Shown: positions 11,281 to 21,251 of the stretch, in pieces
Layout: the number at the start of each line of letters is the position of its first letter
Numbering within the stretch: position 1 is the first letter of the stretch
Assembly: GCA_943329845.2 (NCBI GenBank)
Contig: CALQFM020000010.1
Location: forward strand, 16,991 to 80,990
DNA from: Candidatus Kuenenia stuttgartensis
Lineage (GTDB): Bacteria; Pseudomonadota; Alphaproteobacteria; SMXS01
DNA length: 64,000 bases
Reading direction: 5' to 3'
Notes under the pieces: generated by a model
The model's database searches: none
What the model saw: only the letters and a program-made list of their open reading frames with translations
Told to the model about the DNA's origin: nothing
Position numbers and translations under genes: made by a program

Positions 11281-13374
11281 ATGTATCTGACGTTCATCGT
11301 TTTCCTTCCCCTTGCCGCGGCGATCATCGCCGGCTTCGGTGGCCGCGTGCTCGGCGACCGGGGCGCGCAGCTCGTCACCTGCGGCGCGGTGATCACCTCG
11401 GCGATCCTGTCGATCTTCGCGTTCTACAATGTCGCGCTCGGGCACCAGCCCGAGCATGTCGTGCTGGCCAACTGGATCGTCTCGGGCGGCTTCAAGGTCG
11501 ACTGGGCGATCAAGGTCGATACGCTGACCACCGTCATGCTGGTGGTGGTGAACGGCGTGTCGTGCCTGGTGCATGTGTACTCCGTCGGCTACATGAGCCA
11601 CGACCCGCACAAGCCGCGCTTCATGGCCTATCTGTCGCTGTTCACCTTCGCCATGCTGATGCTGGTGACCGCCGACAACTTCGTGCAGATGTTCTTCGGC
11701 TGGGAGGGCGTCGGCCTAGCCTCCTACCTGCTGATCGGCTTCTGGTACAAGAAGCCGTCGGCCAACGCCGCCGCGATCAAGGCGTTCCTGGTCAACCGGG
11801 TCGGTGACTTCGGGTTCGCGCTCGGCATCTTCGGCATCTTCCTGGTCTTCGGCGCGCTGGATTTCGCGACGGTCTTCGCGGCCGCGCCGGCCATGGCCGG
11901 CAAGAGCTTCACCTTCCTCGACCACCAGGTCGACGTATTGAACACGCTCACCTTCCTGCTGTTCATCGGCGCCATGGGCAAGTCGGCCCAGCTTGGCCTG
12001 CACACCTGGCTGCCGGACGCCATGGAAGGCCCGACGCCGGTGTCCGCGCTGATCCATGCCGCGACCATGGTGACCGCGGGCGTGTTCATGGTGGCGCGCT
12101 GTTCGCCGCTGTTCGAGCTCGCGCCCGGCACCTTGCAGTTCGTCACCATCATCGGTGCGTCGACGGCGTTCTTTGCTGCGACCATCGGCCTGGTTCAGAA
12201 CGACATCAAGCGGATCATCGCCTATTCGACCTGCTCGCAGCTGGGCTACATGTTCTTCGCGCTGGGCGTCGGCGCCTATGGCGCGGGCATCTTCCACCTG
12301 TTCACCCACGCCTTCTTCAAGGCGTTGTTGTTCCTCGGCGCCGGCTCGGTGATCCACGGCATGTCCGACGAGCAGGACATCCGCAAGATGGGCGGCCTGT
12401 TCCCCTACATGAAGGTGACGGCGATCCTGATGTGGATCGGCTCGCTGGCGCTCGCGGGCATCGGCATTCCGGGCATCGATCTCGGCTTCGCCGGCTTCTA
12501 TTCCAAGGACATCATCTTGGAATCCGCCTATGCGGCCCATTCCAGCGTCGGCTTCTACGCCTTCTGGCTGGGCATCGCGGCGGCGTTCATGACCGCGTTC
12601 TATTCCGGCCGGCTGCTGTTCATGACCTTCCATGGCCACAGCCGCGCCGATCACGACGTACTGCACCATGCGCATGAGTCCCCGCAGGTGATGCTGATCC
12701 CACTCTACATCCTGGCGACCGGCGCGGTGCTGGCGGGCTTCGTGTTCTACGAATTCTTCGTCGGCCACCACTATGCCGAGTTCTGGAACGGCGCGCTGAC
12801 CGTGGTTGATGAGAACGTCCTGGAGCACGCGCACCATGTGCCGTTCTGGGTCAAGCTCCTGCCGCTGGTCATGGCCGTCGGCGGGCTGGCGATCTCGTGG
12901 TCGTTCTACATCGACAACGTGCCGAAATGGGCGCGCCTGCTGGGCCTCGTTGCCGCCCTCGGCATCGTCGGCGCGGGCATCGCCCAAGGCGACGGCGGCC
13001 TGATCCTGACCGGCGTCGCCGCGCTGGTCCTGGCGCTGGTGTTCTATTTCGGCCGCACCGGCGCGCCGGGCACGCTGGTCGCCTCCAACCAGGCGCTCTA
13101 CCAGTTCCTGCTCAACAAGTGGTATTTCGACGAACTCTACGACACGCTGTTCGTGCGTCCCGCCAAGTGGTTGGGCTTCCAGCTCTGGAAGAAGGGCGAC
13201 GGCAAGGTCATCGACGGCTACGGCCCTGACGGCGTCACTGCCGCCATCGGCTTCGTCGCGCGGCGCGCGCGGGTGCTGCAGACCGGCTACGTCTATCACT
13301 ACGCTTTCGCCATGCTGATCGGCGTCGCCGCCCTCGTCACCTGGTACATGCTGCATTCGGGCGGGGGACACTGA
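11281..13374 (+). CDS. nuoL: NADH-quinone oxidoreductase subunit L
   Basis: The distal antiporter-like proton pump subunit with the long lateral helix along the membrane arm. The 697 residues include the conserved [19 protein letters not shown] segment, [20 protein letters not shown] (key His/Lys region) and STCSQLGYM. The ATG at 11281 is preferred over the in-frame TTG at 11272, which overlaps the nuoK stop; GAGG lies just upstream. It overlaps nuoM by one base. Confidence 0.97.
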   Translation: MYLTFIVFLPLAAAIIAGFGGRVLGDRGAQLVTCGAVITSAILSIFAFYNVALGHQPEHVVLANWIVSGGFKVDWAIKVDTLTTVMLVVVNGVSCLVHVYSVGYMSHDPHKPRFMAYLSLFTFAMLMLVTADNFVQMFFGWEGVGLASYLLIGFWYKKPSANAAAIKAFLVNRVGDFGFALGIFGIFLVFGALDFATVFAAAPAMAGKSFTFLDHQVDVLNTLTFLLFIGAMGKSAQLGLHTWLPDAMEGPTPVSALIHAATMVTAGVFMVARCSPLFELAPGTLQFVTIIGASTAFFAATIGLVQNDIKRIIAYSTCSQLGYMFFALGVGAYGAGIFHLFTHAFFKALLFLGAGSVIHGMSDEQDIRKMGGLFPYMKVTAILMWIGSLALAGIGIPGIDLGFAGFYSKDIILESAYAAHSSVGFYAFWLGIAAAFMTAFYSGRLLFMTFHGHSRADHDVLHHAHESPQVMLIPLYILATGAVLAGFVFYEFFVGHHYAEFWNGALTVVDENVLEHAHHVPFWVKLLPLVMAVGGLAISWSFYIDNVPKWARLLGLVAALGIVGAGIAQGDGGLILTGVAALVLALVFYFGRTGAPGTLVASNQALYQFLLNKWYFDELYDTLFVRPAKWLGFQLWKKGDGKVIDGYGPDGVTAAIGFVARRARVLQTGYVYHYAFAMLIGVAALVTWYMLHSGGGH

Positions 13375-14903
13375 TGACCGGCTGGCCCATTCTCTCGCTC
13401 GTCACCTTCCTGCCGTTGATCGGCGCTGTGTTTGCGTTGCTGCTGCGTGGCGAAGAAGCGGTGGTTGCGCGCAACGTACGCACCGTCGCCCTGCTGACCA
13501 CGTCGGCGACCTTCCTGGTGTCGCTGCTGATCTGGATCAACTTCGACAGCGGCACCGCCGCCTTCCAGTTCGTCGAGGACCATCCGTGGCTGGGCGGCAC
13601 GATCCACTACCGCATGGGCGTCGACGGCATTTCCATGCTGTTCGTCATCCTGACCACGTTCCTGATGCCGTTCTGCATCCTGGCGAGCTGGGATTCGATC
13701 GGGAAGCGGGTGCGCGACTACATGATCGCCTTCCTGCTGCTCGAGACGCTGATGATCGGCGTGTTCTGCGCGCTCGACCTGGTACTGTTCTACCTGTTCT
13801 TCGAAGGCGGCCTGATCCCGATGTTCCTGATCATCGGCGTCTGGGGCGGCGCGCGGAAGATCTACGCGTCGTTCAAGTTCTTCCTCTACACTCTGGTCGG
13901 CTCGCTGCTGATGCTGCTGGCGATGATCGCCATCTACATCTATGCCGGTACCACGAGCATCCCCGAGCTGCTGAGCGGTACCCATTTCGATGCCGGCCTG
14001 CAGAAGTGGCTGTGGCTCGCGTTCTTCGCCTCCTTCGCCGTGAAGATGCCCATGTGGCCCGTGCACACCTGGCTGCCCGACGCTCACGTCGAGGCGCCGA
14101 CCGCCGGATCGGTGATCCTGGCGGGCGTGCTGCTGAAGATGGGCGGCTACGGCTTCCTTCGGTTCTCGCTACCCATGTTCCCGGTGGCGAGCGACTATTT
14201 CGCACCGCTGGTGTTCGCGCTGTCGGTGATCGCGGTGATGTACACCTCGCTGGTCGCGCTGATGCAGCAGGACATGAAGAAGCTGATCGCCTATTCGTCC
14301 GTTGCTCATATGGGTTTCGTCACCCTGGGTCTGTTCGTCATGAACCCGCAGGGCGTCGAGGGCGGCATCTTCCAGATGCTCAGCCACGGCATCGTCTCGG
14401 GCGCGCTGTTCCTGTGCGTCGGCGTGGTCTATGACCGGCTGCACACCCGCGAGATCGACCGTTACGGCGGCCTGGTCAACAACATGCCGCGCTATGCGCT
14501 GGTATTCATGATCTTCACCATGGCCTCGGTCGGATTGCCCGGCACGAGCGGCTTCGTCGGCGAGTTCATGGTGCTGGCCGGCGTGTTCCAGGCCGACACG
14601 GTCGTCTGCGCGCTGGCCGCCACCGGCCTTGTGCTGGGCGCGTCCTATATGCTGTGGCTCTACCGCAAGGTGATCTTCGGCGAGCTGACCAAGGACGACC
14701 TGAAGTGCCTGCTCGACCTGTCGCCGCGCGAGAAGCTGATCTTCGCGCCACTTGTCGCCGTGGTGTTCTGGATGGGCATCTTCCCCGGTTCGTTCCTCGG
14801 CGTCATGCATGTCTCCGTCGACAACCTGCTGCACAATTACGACACGGCCATCGCCGCCCACGAGGCGGTTGCGCCCGCGATCGCCGAGGGAGCGCATCCA
14901 TGA
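13374..14903 (+). CDS. nuoM: NADH-quinone oxidoreductase subunit M
   Basis: The second antiporter-like proton pump subunit. The 509 residues have about 14 predicted helices, with the signature [20 protein letters not shown], the discontinuous-helix motif [20 protein letters not shown] and [12 protein letters not shown]. The conserved Glu in FFEGG and Lys in VKMPMWPVH are present. Start and stop codons overlap nuoL and nuoN. Confidence 0.97.
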   Translation: MTGWPILSLVTFLPLIGAVFALLLRGEEAVVARNVRTVALLTTSATFLVSLLIWINFDSGTAAFQFVEDHPWLGGTIHYRMGVDGISMLFVILTTFLMPFCILASWDSIGKRVRDYMIAFLLLETLMIGVFCALDLVLFYLFFEGGLIPMFLIIGVWGGARKIYASFKFFLYTLVGSLLMLLAMIAIYIYAGTTSIPELLSGTHFDAGLQKWLWLAFFASFAVKMPMWPVHTWLPDAHVEAPTAGSVILAGVLLKMGGYGFLRFSLPMFPVASDYFAPLVFALSVIAVMYTSLVALMQQDMKKLIAYSSVAHMGFVTLGLFVMNPQGVEGGIFQMLSHGIVSGALFLCVGVVYDRLHTREIDRYGGLVNNMPRYALVFMIFTMASVGLPGTSGFVGEFMVLAGVFQADTVVCALAATGLVLGASYMLWLYRKVIFGELTKDDLKCLLDLSPREKLIFAPLVAVVFWMGIFPGSFLGVMHVSVDNLLHNYDTAIAAHEAVAPAIAEGAHP

Positions 14904-16342
14904 TCGAAGTTCCGGCCCTTCTTCCGGCGCTTCCGGAGATCATCCTCGCCATCGGCGCCCTGGCGCTGCTGATGCTGGGCGTCTTCACGGGCGAGAAGTC
15001 GCTGCGCACCGTCTCGGCGCTGGCAGTGCTGCTGCTGCTGGCCGCAGCGGCGGCGGTGCTGCCCGGCTACCGCGACACCGTCGTGACCTTCGGCGGCATG
15101 TTCGTGTCGGACTCGTTCGGCGGCTTCTGCAAGATCCTGATCCTGCTCGGCTCGGCTCTCTCGATCATCATCTCGGTCGACTATCTCGAGCGCGAGAACC
15201 TGAAGCGCTTCGAGTACCCGGTGCTGATCGTGCTCGCCACGCTGGGCATGCTGATGATGGTCTCGAGCAACGACCTGATCGCGCTCTATATCGGTCTCGA
15301 GACCCAGAGCCTGGCGCTCTACGTCATGGCCGCTTTCAGCCGCGATTCGGCGCGCTCGACCGAGGCCGGTCTGAAATATTTCGTCCTCGGCGCGTTGTCG
15401 TCAGGCATGCTGCTCTATGGCAGCTCGCTGATCTACGGCTTCACCGGCGGCACCAGCTTCTCGCTGATCGCCGCCGCTGTCTCGGGCAGCGGCCCGGTGC
15501 CGATCGGCGTGCTGCTGGGCCTGGTGTTCGTGATGGCGGGCCTGGCGTTCAAGGTGTCCGCGGTGCCGTTCCACATGTGGACGCCCGACGTCTATGAGGG
15601 CGCGCCGACGCCGGTGACGGCGTTCTTCGCCGTCGCGCCGAAGATCGCCGCCATGGCGCTGCTCGTGCGCACCATGTTCGGCGCGTTCCCCGAGATCAGC
15701 GACCAATGGCAGCAGATCCTGGTGTTCCTCTCGATCGCCTCCATGGTCGTTGGCGCCGTGTTTGCCATCGTCCAGACCAACATCAAGCGGCTGATGGCCT
15801 ACAGCTCCATCGGCCACGTCGGCTACGCGCTGATGGGTGTCGCCACCGGCACGCCGGACGGCGTCAAATCGGTGCTGGTCTATCTGGCGATCTACCTGGC
15901 CATGAACGTGGGCGCATTCGCGTTGATCATCGCCATGCGGCGCAAGGACGGCGCGACGGAATCCATCGCCGACCTGGCGGGGCTGTCGCGGACCCGCCCG
16001 GCCATGGCGTTCGCGCTGGCGATCTTCATGTTCTCGCTGGCCGGCATTCCGCCGCTCGCCGGCTTCTTCGGCAAGTTCTACGTGTTCATCGCCGCCATCG
16101 AGGCCAACCTGACCTTCCTCGCCGTGATCGGTGCGCTGGCCAGCGCGGTGAGCGCCTTCTATTACCTGCGCATCGTCAAGGTGATGTATTTCGACGAGCC
16201 GGCGGACGCATTCGACGTCAACACCGGCAGGGGTATCACCGCCGTTGCGACGGTATCCGCGCTGGTGACGCTGCTGTTCTTCGTGTTCCCGGCGCCGATC
16301 GTCGGCGCCGCGGCATACGCCGCCCAGTCGCTGTTCCAGTAA
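14900..16342 (+). CDS. nuoN: NADH-quinone oxidoreductase subunit N
   Basis: The third antiporter-like subunit and last gene of the complex I set. The 480 residues include [40 protein letters not shown] and [12 protein letters not shown]. The ATG at 14900 overlaps the nuoM stop by four bases. Its stop is only ten bases before birA, so the nuo transcript probably runs on into birA and beyond; no terminator is visible between them. Confidence 0.97.
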   Translation: MIEVPALLPALPEIILAIGALALLMLGVFTGEKSLRTVSALAVLLLLAAAAAVLPGYRDTVVTFGGMFVSDSFGGFCKILILLGSALSIIISVDYLERENLKRFEYPVLIVLATLGMLMMVSSNDLIALYIGLETQSLALYVMAAFSRDSARSTEAGLKYFVLGALSSGMLLYGSSLIYGFTGGTSFSLIAAAVSGSGPVPIGVLLGLVFVMAGLAFKVSAVPFHMWTPDVYEGAPTPVTAFFAVAPKIAAMALLVRTMFGAFPEISDQWQQILVFLSIASMVVGAVFAIVQTNIKRLMAYSSIGHVGYALMGVATGTPDGVKSVLVYLAIYLAMNVGAFALIIAMRRKDGATESIADLAGLSRTRPAMAFALAIFMFSLAGIPPLAGFFGKFYVFIAAIEANLTFLAVIGALASAVSAFYYLRIVKVMYFDEPADAFDVNTGRGITAVATVSALVTLLFFVFPAPIVGAAAYAAQSLFQ

Positions 16343-16352
16343 GGGGATCGCG

Positions 16353-17096
16353 GTGGTCCATCTGCCGGATGGCTACAGCATCGCGATCTTCGACAGCATC
16401 GACAGCACCAACGAGGAAGCGCGGCGCCATGCCGCGACGGCCCGCGACCGCACGGTCTACTGGGCCAAACGCCAGACCGCGGGCAGGGGACGGCGCGGGC
16501 GTGCCTGGATGTCCGAGCCGGGCAATCTCTTTGTCTCGCTGCTGCTGAAGCCGGATTGTCCGCTGGCGCAGGCCGCGCAGCTTTCCTTCGTGTCGGCGCT
16601 CGTCGTCAGCGACGTGCTGCTCAAGGCGGGCGCGGGTGACAGGGTCGCGCTCAAATGGCCCAATGACGTGCTGGTCGACGGCGCCAAGATCTGCGGCATC
16701 CTGCTCGAAGCCACATCGACCGGCGCCAGGGTCGAGGCGGTCGTCGTCGGTATCGGCCTCAACATCGCCAGCCATCCGGACGACACGCCCTATCCGGCGA
16801 CGGATTTCCGCCATGCCGGGCTGGAAGATGTGGATGCCGACCAGGCGCTGACATGGTTGCTGGAGGCTTTCGAGCTACGTTACGCCGCATGGCGCGATCG
16901 CGGCTTCCAGGCGGTGCGGGCGGACTGGCTGGTCCGCGCATACCGGCTGGGACAGGACATCCAGGTCCGGCTCGACGGCGAGACGGTGACCGGCCGCTTC
17001 GCCGAGCTGGACGAGACCGGTGCGCTGGTGGTCGAGACCGTGGCCGGAACACGCCACATTACCGCCGGGGATGTCTATTTCCACGGCACGGCTTGA
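16353..17096 (+). CDS. birA: Biotin--[acetyl-CoA-carboxylase] ligase
   Basis: Attaches biotin to the carboxyl-carrier protein of acetyl-CoA carboxylase and other biotin enzymes. The 247-residue product has the biotinyl-5'-AMP loop AKRQTAGRGRRGRAWMSEPG, then NLFVSLLLKP and LKWPNDVLVDGAKICGILLE. There is no N-terminal helix-turn-helix, so this is a monofunctional (class I) ligase and not a repressor. It starts at a GTG with AGGGG upstream. In many alphaproteobacteria coaX lies between birA and RNase J; here they are seven bases apart. Confidence 0.95.
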   Translation: MVHLPDGYSIAIFDSIDSTNEEARRHAATARDRTVYWAKRQTAGRGRRGRAWMSEPGNLFVSLLLKPDCPLAQAAQLSFVSALVVSDVLLKAGAGDRVALKWPNDVLVDGAKICGILLEATSTGARVEAVVVGIGLNIASHPDDTPYPATDFRHAGLEDVDADQALTWLLEAFELRYAAWRDRGFQAVRADWLVRAYRLGQDIQVRLDGETVTGRFAELDETGALVVETVAGTRHITAGDVYFHGTA

Positions 17097-17103
17097 GGAA
17101 ACG

Positions 17104-18753
17104 ATGACCAAGGAACTGCTGTTCGTGCCGCTGGGCGGCGCGGGCGAGATCGGGATGAATCTGAACGTGTTCGGGTATGACGACCAGTGGATCGTCGTCG
17201 ACCTGGGCGTCAGTTTCGGCAACCCGTCGCTTCCCGGCATCGACCTTGTGATGCCGGACCCGTCGTTCATCGAAGCGCGGCGCGACAAGCTGCTCGGCAT
17301 CGTGCTGACTCATGCGCACGAGGATCATCTCGGCGCCGTGCCCCATCTGTGGACGCGCCTGCGCTGTCCGGTCTATGCCACGCCGTTTACCGCCGGCATC
17401 CTGCGCACCAAGCTGGCCGAGGCAGGCCTGCTGAAGCAGGTGCCGATCATCGAAACCGCGCTCGGCAGCCGCGTGACGCTGGGTCCGTTCGATATCGACT
17501 TCCTGACCCTGACCCATTCCATCGCCGAGCCCAGCGCGCTCGCCATCCGGACGCCGCTGGGCACGGTGTTCCATACCGGCGACTGGAAGATCGATCCCGA
17601 CCCGCTGATCGGCCATCCGCTCGACGAGGACGCGCTGGCCCGGCTGGGCGAGGAAGGTGTCCTCGCCATGGTCTGCGACAGCACCAACGTGTTCAACCCC
17701 AGCGCCAGCGGCTCCGAGGCCGAGGTGCGCAGGCACCTGCTGGAACTGGTCGGCAAGGAGACGGGCAGGGTGGCGATCACCGCCTTCGCCTCCAACATCG
17801 CGCGGCTGGAGACGCTGGCCGAGGTGGCGAAGGCCCACGACCGGCACGCCGTGCTGGTCGGCCGCTCGCTGCGGCGCAACGTCCAGGTCGCCCGCGAGAC
17901 TGGCTATCTGACCCATCTGCCGCCGTTCATCGACGAAGCCGACGCCGGATTCCTGCCGCGCGACAAGGTGCTGTACATCTGCACCGGCAGCCAGGGCGAG
18001 CCGCGCGGCGCCATGGTCCGCATTGCCTCCGGCGATCATCCCCATATCAGCCTGGCGGACGGCGACACGGTGATCTTCTCATCCAAGATCATCCCCGGCA
18101 ACGAGCTCGCGCTCGGCAAGCTTTACAACGCGCTCGCCAAGCGCGGCGTCAAGACCATCACCGAAAAGGACGAGTTCGTGCATGTCTCCGGCCATCCAGG
18201 CCGCGAGGAGCTGGCGCGCATGTACCAGTGGATCAGGCCGGAGATCGCGGTGCCGGTCCATGGCGAGGCCCGCCACCTGTACGAGCATGCCGACCTGGCG
18301 CGCGAACTGCAGGTGCCGCACTGCGTCGTGCCGGAGAACGGCACCATGATCAGGCTCGCGCCCGGCAAGGCGGAAATCATCGACCGCGTGACCGCCGGCC
18401 GCCTGGTGCTGGACGGTAACCAGCTGGTCGCCGAGGACAGCGTCTCCATCGTCGAGCGTCGCCGCGGCCTCCACAACGGCCATCTGGTCGTCAGCATCGT
18501 CGTCGACGAGGAGGGCCGGCTGCTGGCCGATCCGGGCGTGACCCTGTTCGGCGTGCCCGATCCGGGCGGCCTCGCGGATGACATCGCCGACGCCATCGAG
18601 GCAGCCGCCAAGGGCATGCCGCGCGGCCAGCGGCGCGAGGACGACGTGCTGCGCGAGGCCGTCCGTGTCGCCGCGCGGCGGGTCGTTCGCCAGGCGACCG
18701 AAAAGAAGCCGGTGACGGACGTGCAGATTCTGCGATTGCCCGCACAGGGCTGA
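17104..18753 (+). CDS. rnj: Ribonuclease J
   Basis: A beta-CASP metallo-beta-lactamase ribonuclease that matures and degrades RNA (5'-3' exonuclease and endonuclease). The 549 residues have the metal-binding motif THAHEDHLGA (His70, His72, Asp74, His75), FHTGDWKID, CDSTNV, and the beta-CASP segment CTGSQGEPRGAM, followed by HVSGHPGREEL and PVHGEARHL. I chose the ATG at 17104; a longer frame upstream reads through birA. Many alphaproteobacteria use RNase J with or in place of other 5'-end enzymes. Confidence 0.95.
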   Translation: MTKELLFVPLGGAGEIGMNLNVFGYDDQWIVVDLGVSFGNPSLPGIDLVMPDPSFIEARRDKLLGIVLTHAHEDHLGAVPHLWTRLRCPVYATPFTAGILRTKLAEAGLLKQVPIIETALGSRVTLGPFDIDFLTLTHSIAEPSALAIRTPLGTVFHTGDWKIDPDPLIGHPLDEDALARLGEEGVLAMVCDSTNVFNPSASGSEAEVRRHLLELVGKETGRVAITAFASNIARLETLAEVAKAHDRHAVLVGRSLRRNVQVARETGYLTHLPPFIDEADAGFLPRDKVLYICTGSQGEPRGAMVRIASGDHPHISLADGDTVIFSSKIIPGNELALGKLYNALAKRGVKTITEKDEFVHVSGHPGREELARMYQWIRPEIAVPVHGEARHLYEHADLARELQVPHCVVPENGTMIRLAPGKAEIIDRVTAGRLVLDGNQLVAEDSVSIVERRRGLHNGHLVVSIVVDEEGRLLADPGVTLFGVPDPGGLADDIADAIEAAAKGMPRGQRREDDVLREAVRVAARRVVRQATEKKPVTDVQILRLPAQG

Positions 18754-18805
18754 GTCCCTAAATAGGACCCAACCGGATTTACCCAGAATATCAAGGGAGC
18801 GCGTC

Positions 18806-19210
18806 ATGATCGGTCGTCTCAACCACGTTGCCATCGCCGTGCCGGATCTTGCCGCCGCGACCGCTGTCTACCGCGACACGCTGGGCGCGACGGTAACCGA
18901 GCCCGTCGACCAGCCGGACCACGGCGTCGTCACCGTGTTCGTCGAACTGCCGAACACCAAGATCGAGCTGCTTTATCCGCTGGGCGACAATTCGCCCATC
19001 GCCAAGTTCCTCGAGCGCAACAAATCGGGCGGCATCCACCATGTCTGCTACGAGGTCGAGGATATCCTGTCGGCCCGCGACAAGCTGAAGCAAGAGGGCG
19101 CCACCATCCTGGGCGACGGCGAGCCCCGCATCGGCGCCCATGGCAAGCCGGTGCTGTTCCTGTCGCCCAAGGATTTCTGCGGAACCCTGGTGGAAATCGA
19201 GCAGATCTGA
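18806..19210 (+). CDS. mce: Methylmalonyl-CoA epimerase
   Basis: A VOC-fold enzyme that interconverts (2R)- and (2S)-methylmalonyl-CoA in propionate and branched-chain degradation. The 134 residues form two beta-alpha-beta-beta-beta units. The metal-binding residues are suggested by LNHVAIAVPDL (His near residue 5), GGIHHVCYEVED and the final GTLVEIEQI. AAGGGAG lies seven bases before the ATG. Position between RNase J and DUF1467 is conserved in the class. Confidence 0.93.
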   Translation: MIGRLNHVAIAVPDLAAATAVYRDTLGATVTEPVDQPDHGVVTVFVELPNTKIELLYPLGDNSPIAKFLERNKSGGIHHVCYEVEDILSARDKLKQEGATILGDGEPRIGAHGKPVLFLSPKDFCGTLVEIEQI

Positions 19211-19223
19211 TCAGGCCCCGGAC

Positions 19224-19487
19224 GTGGGACTCGTCAGCGGAATCGTCGTTTACGTCGTGCTTTGGTGGGTGGTCTTCTTCACCATGCTTCCGATCGGCGT
19301 GAAGACCCCCGGCGACCTGGGTGAAGCCGCGGGCGAGGGCCATGCCGACAGCGCGCCCGTCCGGCCTTATATGTGGCGCAAGGTGCTGGCCGCCAGCCTG
19401 ATCGCGGCTGTCCTGTGGGGCGGCTACTACTGGCTGCAAGGATCGGGGCTGATTACACTGCGTCCCGATTTCAAGCGCCCCCACTGA
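19224..19487 (+). CDS. DUF1467 family small membrane protein
   Basis: An 87-residue protein with two predicted transmembrane helices: residues ~4-21 (SGIVVYVVLWWVVFFTMLP) and ~56-72. Between them is GVKTPGDLGEA, a conserved feature of the DUF1467 family. Function is unknown; it is a regular neighbour of mce and proS in alphaproteobacteria. I chose the GTG at 19224, 13 bases after the mce stop. A longer frame reaching into mce is a shadow. Confidence 0.85.
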   Translation: MGLVSGIVVYVVLWWVVFFTMLPIGVKTPGDLGEAAGEGHADSAPVRPYMWRKVLAASLIAAVLWGGYYWLQGSGLITLRPDFKRPH

Positions 19488-19518
19488 CGACGCGCCGGGC
19501 TCGTCAGTGGGCCACAAG

Positions 19519-19549
19519 AAAAAAGCAAGGCTCGTAAGAGCCTTGCTTT
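19519..19549 (-). terminator. Strong terminator, better on the minus strand
   Basis: A perfect 12-base-pair stem (19522-19533 with 19538-19549) and a four-base loop. Read on the minus strand the stem runs directly into six Ts (19524-19519). On the plus strand only three Ts follow. It can end plus-strand transcription from DUF1467, but the asymmetry points to a minus-strand transcript. Confidence 0.7.
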
Positions 19550-19623
19550 CTGAGATCGTAGACAATTCTTATTAGTCGGCTATTTCGCCGTTCTGAGTTT
19601 GTTAAGTCCCCTCCCAAGGAACT

Positions 19624-19743
19624 TTAACTCCCCAAACTTGGACCACTCCGCAGTTGCTCGGTGCCTGTTTGCTTTGCGCCGCTATTGTTTGATTTCTGAA
19701 GCGCTTCGTTGATGATGGGAATGTAGGTGATTCCATTGGGCAT
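19624..19743 (-). CDS. Possible 39-residue micropeptide
   Basis: ATG at 19743-19741, stop TAA at 19626-19624. GAGG lies seven bases upstream of the ATG, and an in-frame TGA three codons before it fixes the start. The peptide begins MPNGITYIPIINEALQKSNN and ends RSGPSLGS. It is polar and has no clear membrane segment. Third-codon-position GC is lower than in neighbouring genes, so coding support is weak; the region may act as RNA only. Confidence 0.3.
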   Translation of the reverse strand: MPNGITYIPIINEALQKSNNSGAKQTGTEQLRSGPSLGS

Positions 19744-19775
19744 GTCATCGCCTCAGGGCAATTTCCCGCGACCGG

Positions 19776-19803
19776 ATTGTAACTTTTCCGCTGCGTGTTG
19801 CAA
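19776..19803 (-). promoter_or_regulatory. Predicted minus-strand promoter
   Basis: On the minus strand: -35 TTGCAA (19803-19798), 16-base spacer, -10 TACAAT (19781-19776). It would start transcription near 19769, about 26 bases before the ATG of the small ORF. Confidence 0.5.
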
Positions 19804-19940
19804 AAACACCACATCCCGGCATTGCGGTGACGGAAGAACTCCCGCCAATTGCTTTAGGGGATGCCGGGCCCTAAAGTCCGCCGCAACAAAGCCGCGATTG
19901 CAGCAGATTGCGGCGCCAGCCGGGAGCTAAACAGTCCATC

Positions 19941-21251
19941 ATGCGCCGTTCTGTCCTCTTTCTGCCGACCATGAAGGAAACTCCTACCGAGGCGCAGATC
20001 GCCTCGCACCGGCTGATGCTCCGCGCTGGCATGGTCCGCCAGTCGGCGGCCGGCATCTATTCCTGGCTGCCGCTGGGCTTCCGGGTGCTGAAGAAGATCG
20101 AGCAGATCGTCCGCGAGGAGCAGGACCGGGCCGGGGCGCAGGAAATGCTGATGCCGACCATCCAGTCGGCCGAGCTGTGGCGCCGCAGCGGGCGCTATGA
20201 CGACTACGGCAAGGAAATGCTGCGGATTATCGACCGGGGCGAGCGCGAGCTGCTCTACGGACCGACCAACGAGGAGCTGATCACCGACATCTTCGCCAGC
20301 TCCGTCCGGTCCTATCGCGACCTGCCGAAAAACCTCTACCATATCCAGTGGAAGTTCCGGGACGAGATCCGTCCGCGCTTCGGCGTCATGCGCGGCCGCG
20401 AGTTCCTGATGAAGGACGCCTATTCCTTCGACCTGGACAAGGCAGGCGCCGAGCAATCCTACCTGCAGATGTTCGTGGCGTATCTGCGGACATTCGCACG
20501 GCTGGGGCTGCGCGCCGTGCCGGTCCAGGCCGATCCGGGCGCCATCGGTGGCAACATGAGCCACGAGTTCCATATCCTGGCGGACACGGGCGAAAGCGAC
20601 CTTTATTTCGATGCGGCCTTCGAGGACTACACGGCGGAACAGATGCTGACGGCCGATGCCGGCATGGTTGGCGAGCTGCGCGGCCTTTACGCCGCCGCTG
20701 ACGAGAAGCACGATGGCGCCAACTGCCCCGTGCCGGAAAGCCGGCTGCGCCAGCGCAAGGGCATCGAGGTGGGACATATCTTCTATTTCGGCACCAAATA
20801 TTCCGCGCCCATGGGCGCCAGTGTGACCTCGTCGACCGGCGAGCAGGTGGCTGTCGAAATGGGCTCCTACGGCATCGGTGTGTCGCGCCTGGTCGGCGCA
20901 ATCATCGAGGCGAGCCACGACGAGAAGGGCATCATCTGGCCCGAGAGCGTAGCGCCCTGGAAAGCGGCGCTGATCAACCTGCGCTACGGCGACGCCGAGT
21001 GCACCGCCGCCGCCGACGGCCTGTACGAGAAACTCCGGAACGCCGGCGTCGAGACGATCTATGACGACCGCGACGAACGCCCCGGCGTGAAGTTCGCCGA
21101 TGCCGACCTGATCGGCATCCCGTGGCACGTGACCGTCGGCCCGCGCGGCGTGAAGGCGGGCGTGGTCGAATTCAAGAACCGGGCGACGGGCGAAAACCAG
21201 GAGATCACGCCCGAGGCAGCGCTCAACCGCCTCTCGGCGAAGGCCGGATGA
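19941..21251 (+). CDS. proS: Prolyl-tRNA synthetase (short alphaproteobacterial type)
   Basis: Class II synthetase that charges tRNA-Pro. At 436 residues it is the short form lacking the ~180-residue editing insertion of the E. coli enzyme. It begins [20 protein letters not shown]. Motif 2 is [20 protein letters not shown] with DAYSFD; motif 3 is [20 protein letters not shown]. The C-terminal anticodon-binding domain starts near residue 340. I chose the ATG at 19941, whose N-terminus matches the family; an in-frame start at 19908 adds 11 residues. It overlaps lolC by four bases. Confidence 0.95.
   Translation: MRRSVLFLPTMKETPTEAQIASHRLMLRAGMVRQSAAGIYSWLPLGFRVLKKIEQIVREEQDRAGAQEMLMPTIQSAELWRRSGRYDDYGKEMLRIIDRGERELLYGPTNEELITDIFASSVRSYRDLPKNLYHIQWKFRDEIRPRFGVMRGREFLMKDAYSFDLDKAGAEQSYLQMFVAYLRTFARLGLRAVPVQADPGAIGGNMSHEFHILADTGESDLYFDAAFEDYTAEQMLTADAGMVGELRGLYAAADEKHDGANCPVPESRLRQRKGIEVGHIFYFGTKYSAPMGASVTSSTGEQVAVEMGSYGIGVSRLVGAIIEASHDEKGIIWPESVAPWKAALINLRYGDAECTAAADGLYEKLRNAGVETIYDDRDERPGVKFADADLIGIPWHVTVGPRGVKAGVVEFKNRATGENQEITPEAALNRLSAKAG

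Larger units (their letters stand above)
19519..19769 (-). ncRNA. Candidate small RNA or short mRNA on the minus strand
   Basis: Bounded by a promoter-like pair ending at 19776 and the strong terminator at 19549-19519, giving a predicted transcript of ~250 bases. It is antisense to nothing: both neighbours (DUF1467 and proS) are on the plus strand and do not overlap it. I do not recognise 6S RNA, tmRNA or another known family. The transcript contains one plausible ORF (19624-19743). Inferred only; no homology could be tested. Confidence 0.4.
19488..19940 (+). other. 453-base gap without a plus-strand gene
   Basis: The longest non-coding stretch in the window and visibly less GC-rich than its surroundings. 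It holds a near-perfect hairpin (19522-19549), and on the minus strand a promoter-like pair (19776-19803) and a possible short ORF (19624-19743). The last ~75 bases before proS contain GGGAG about 15 bases from the start codon and no obvious plus-strand promoter. Confidence 0.6.

Noticed and set aside
19602..19814. Minus-strand open frame of 70 codons in the proS upstream gap
   Set aside because: Its start lies upstream of the predicted transcription start, it has no RBS, and composition is not protein-like; the shorter ORF at 19624-19743 fits the signals better.
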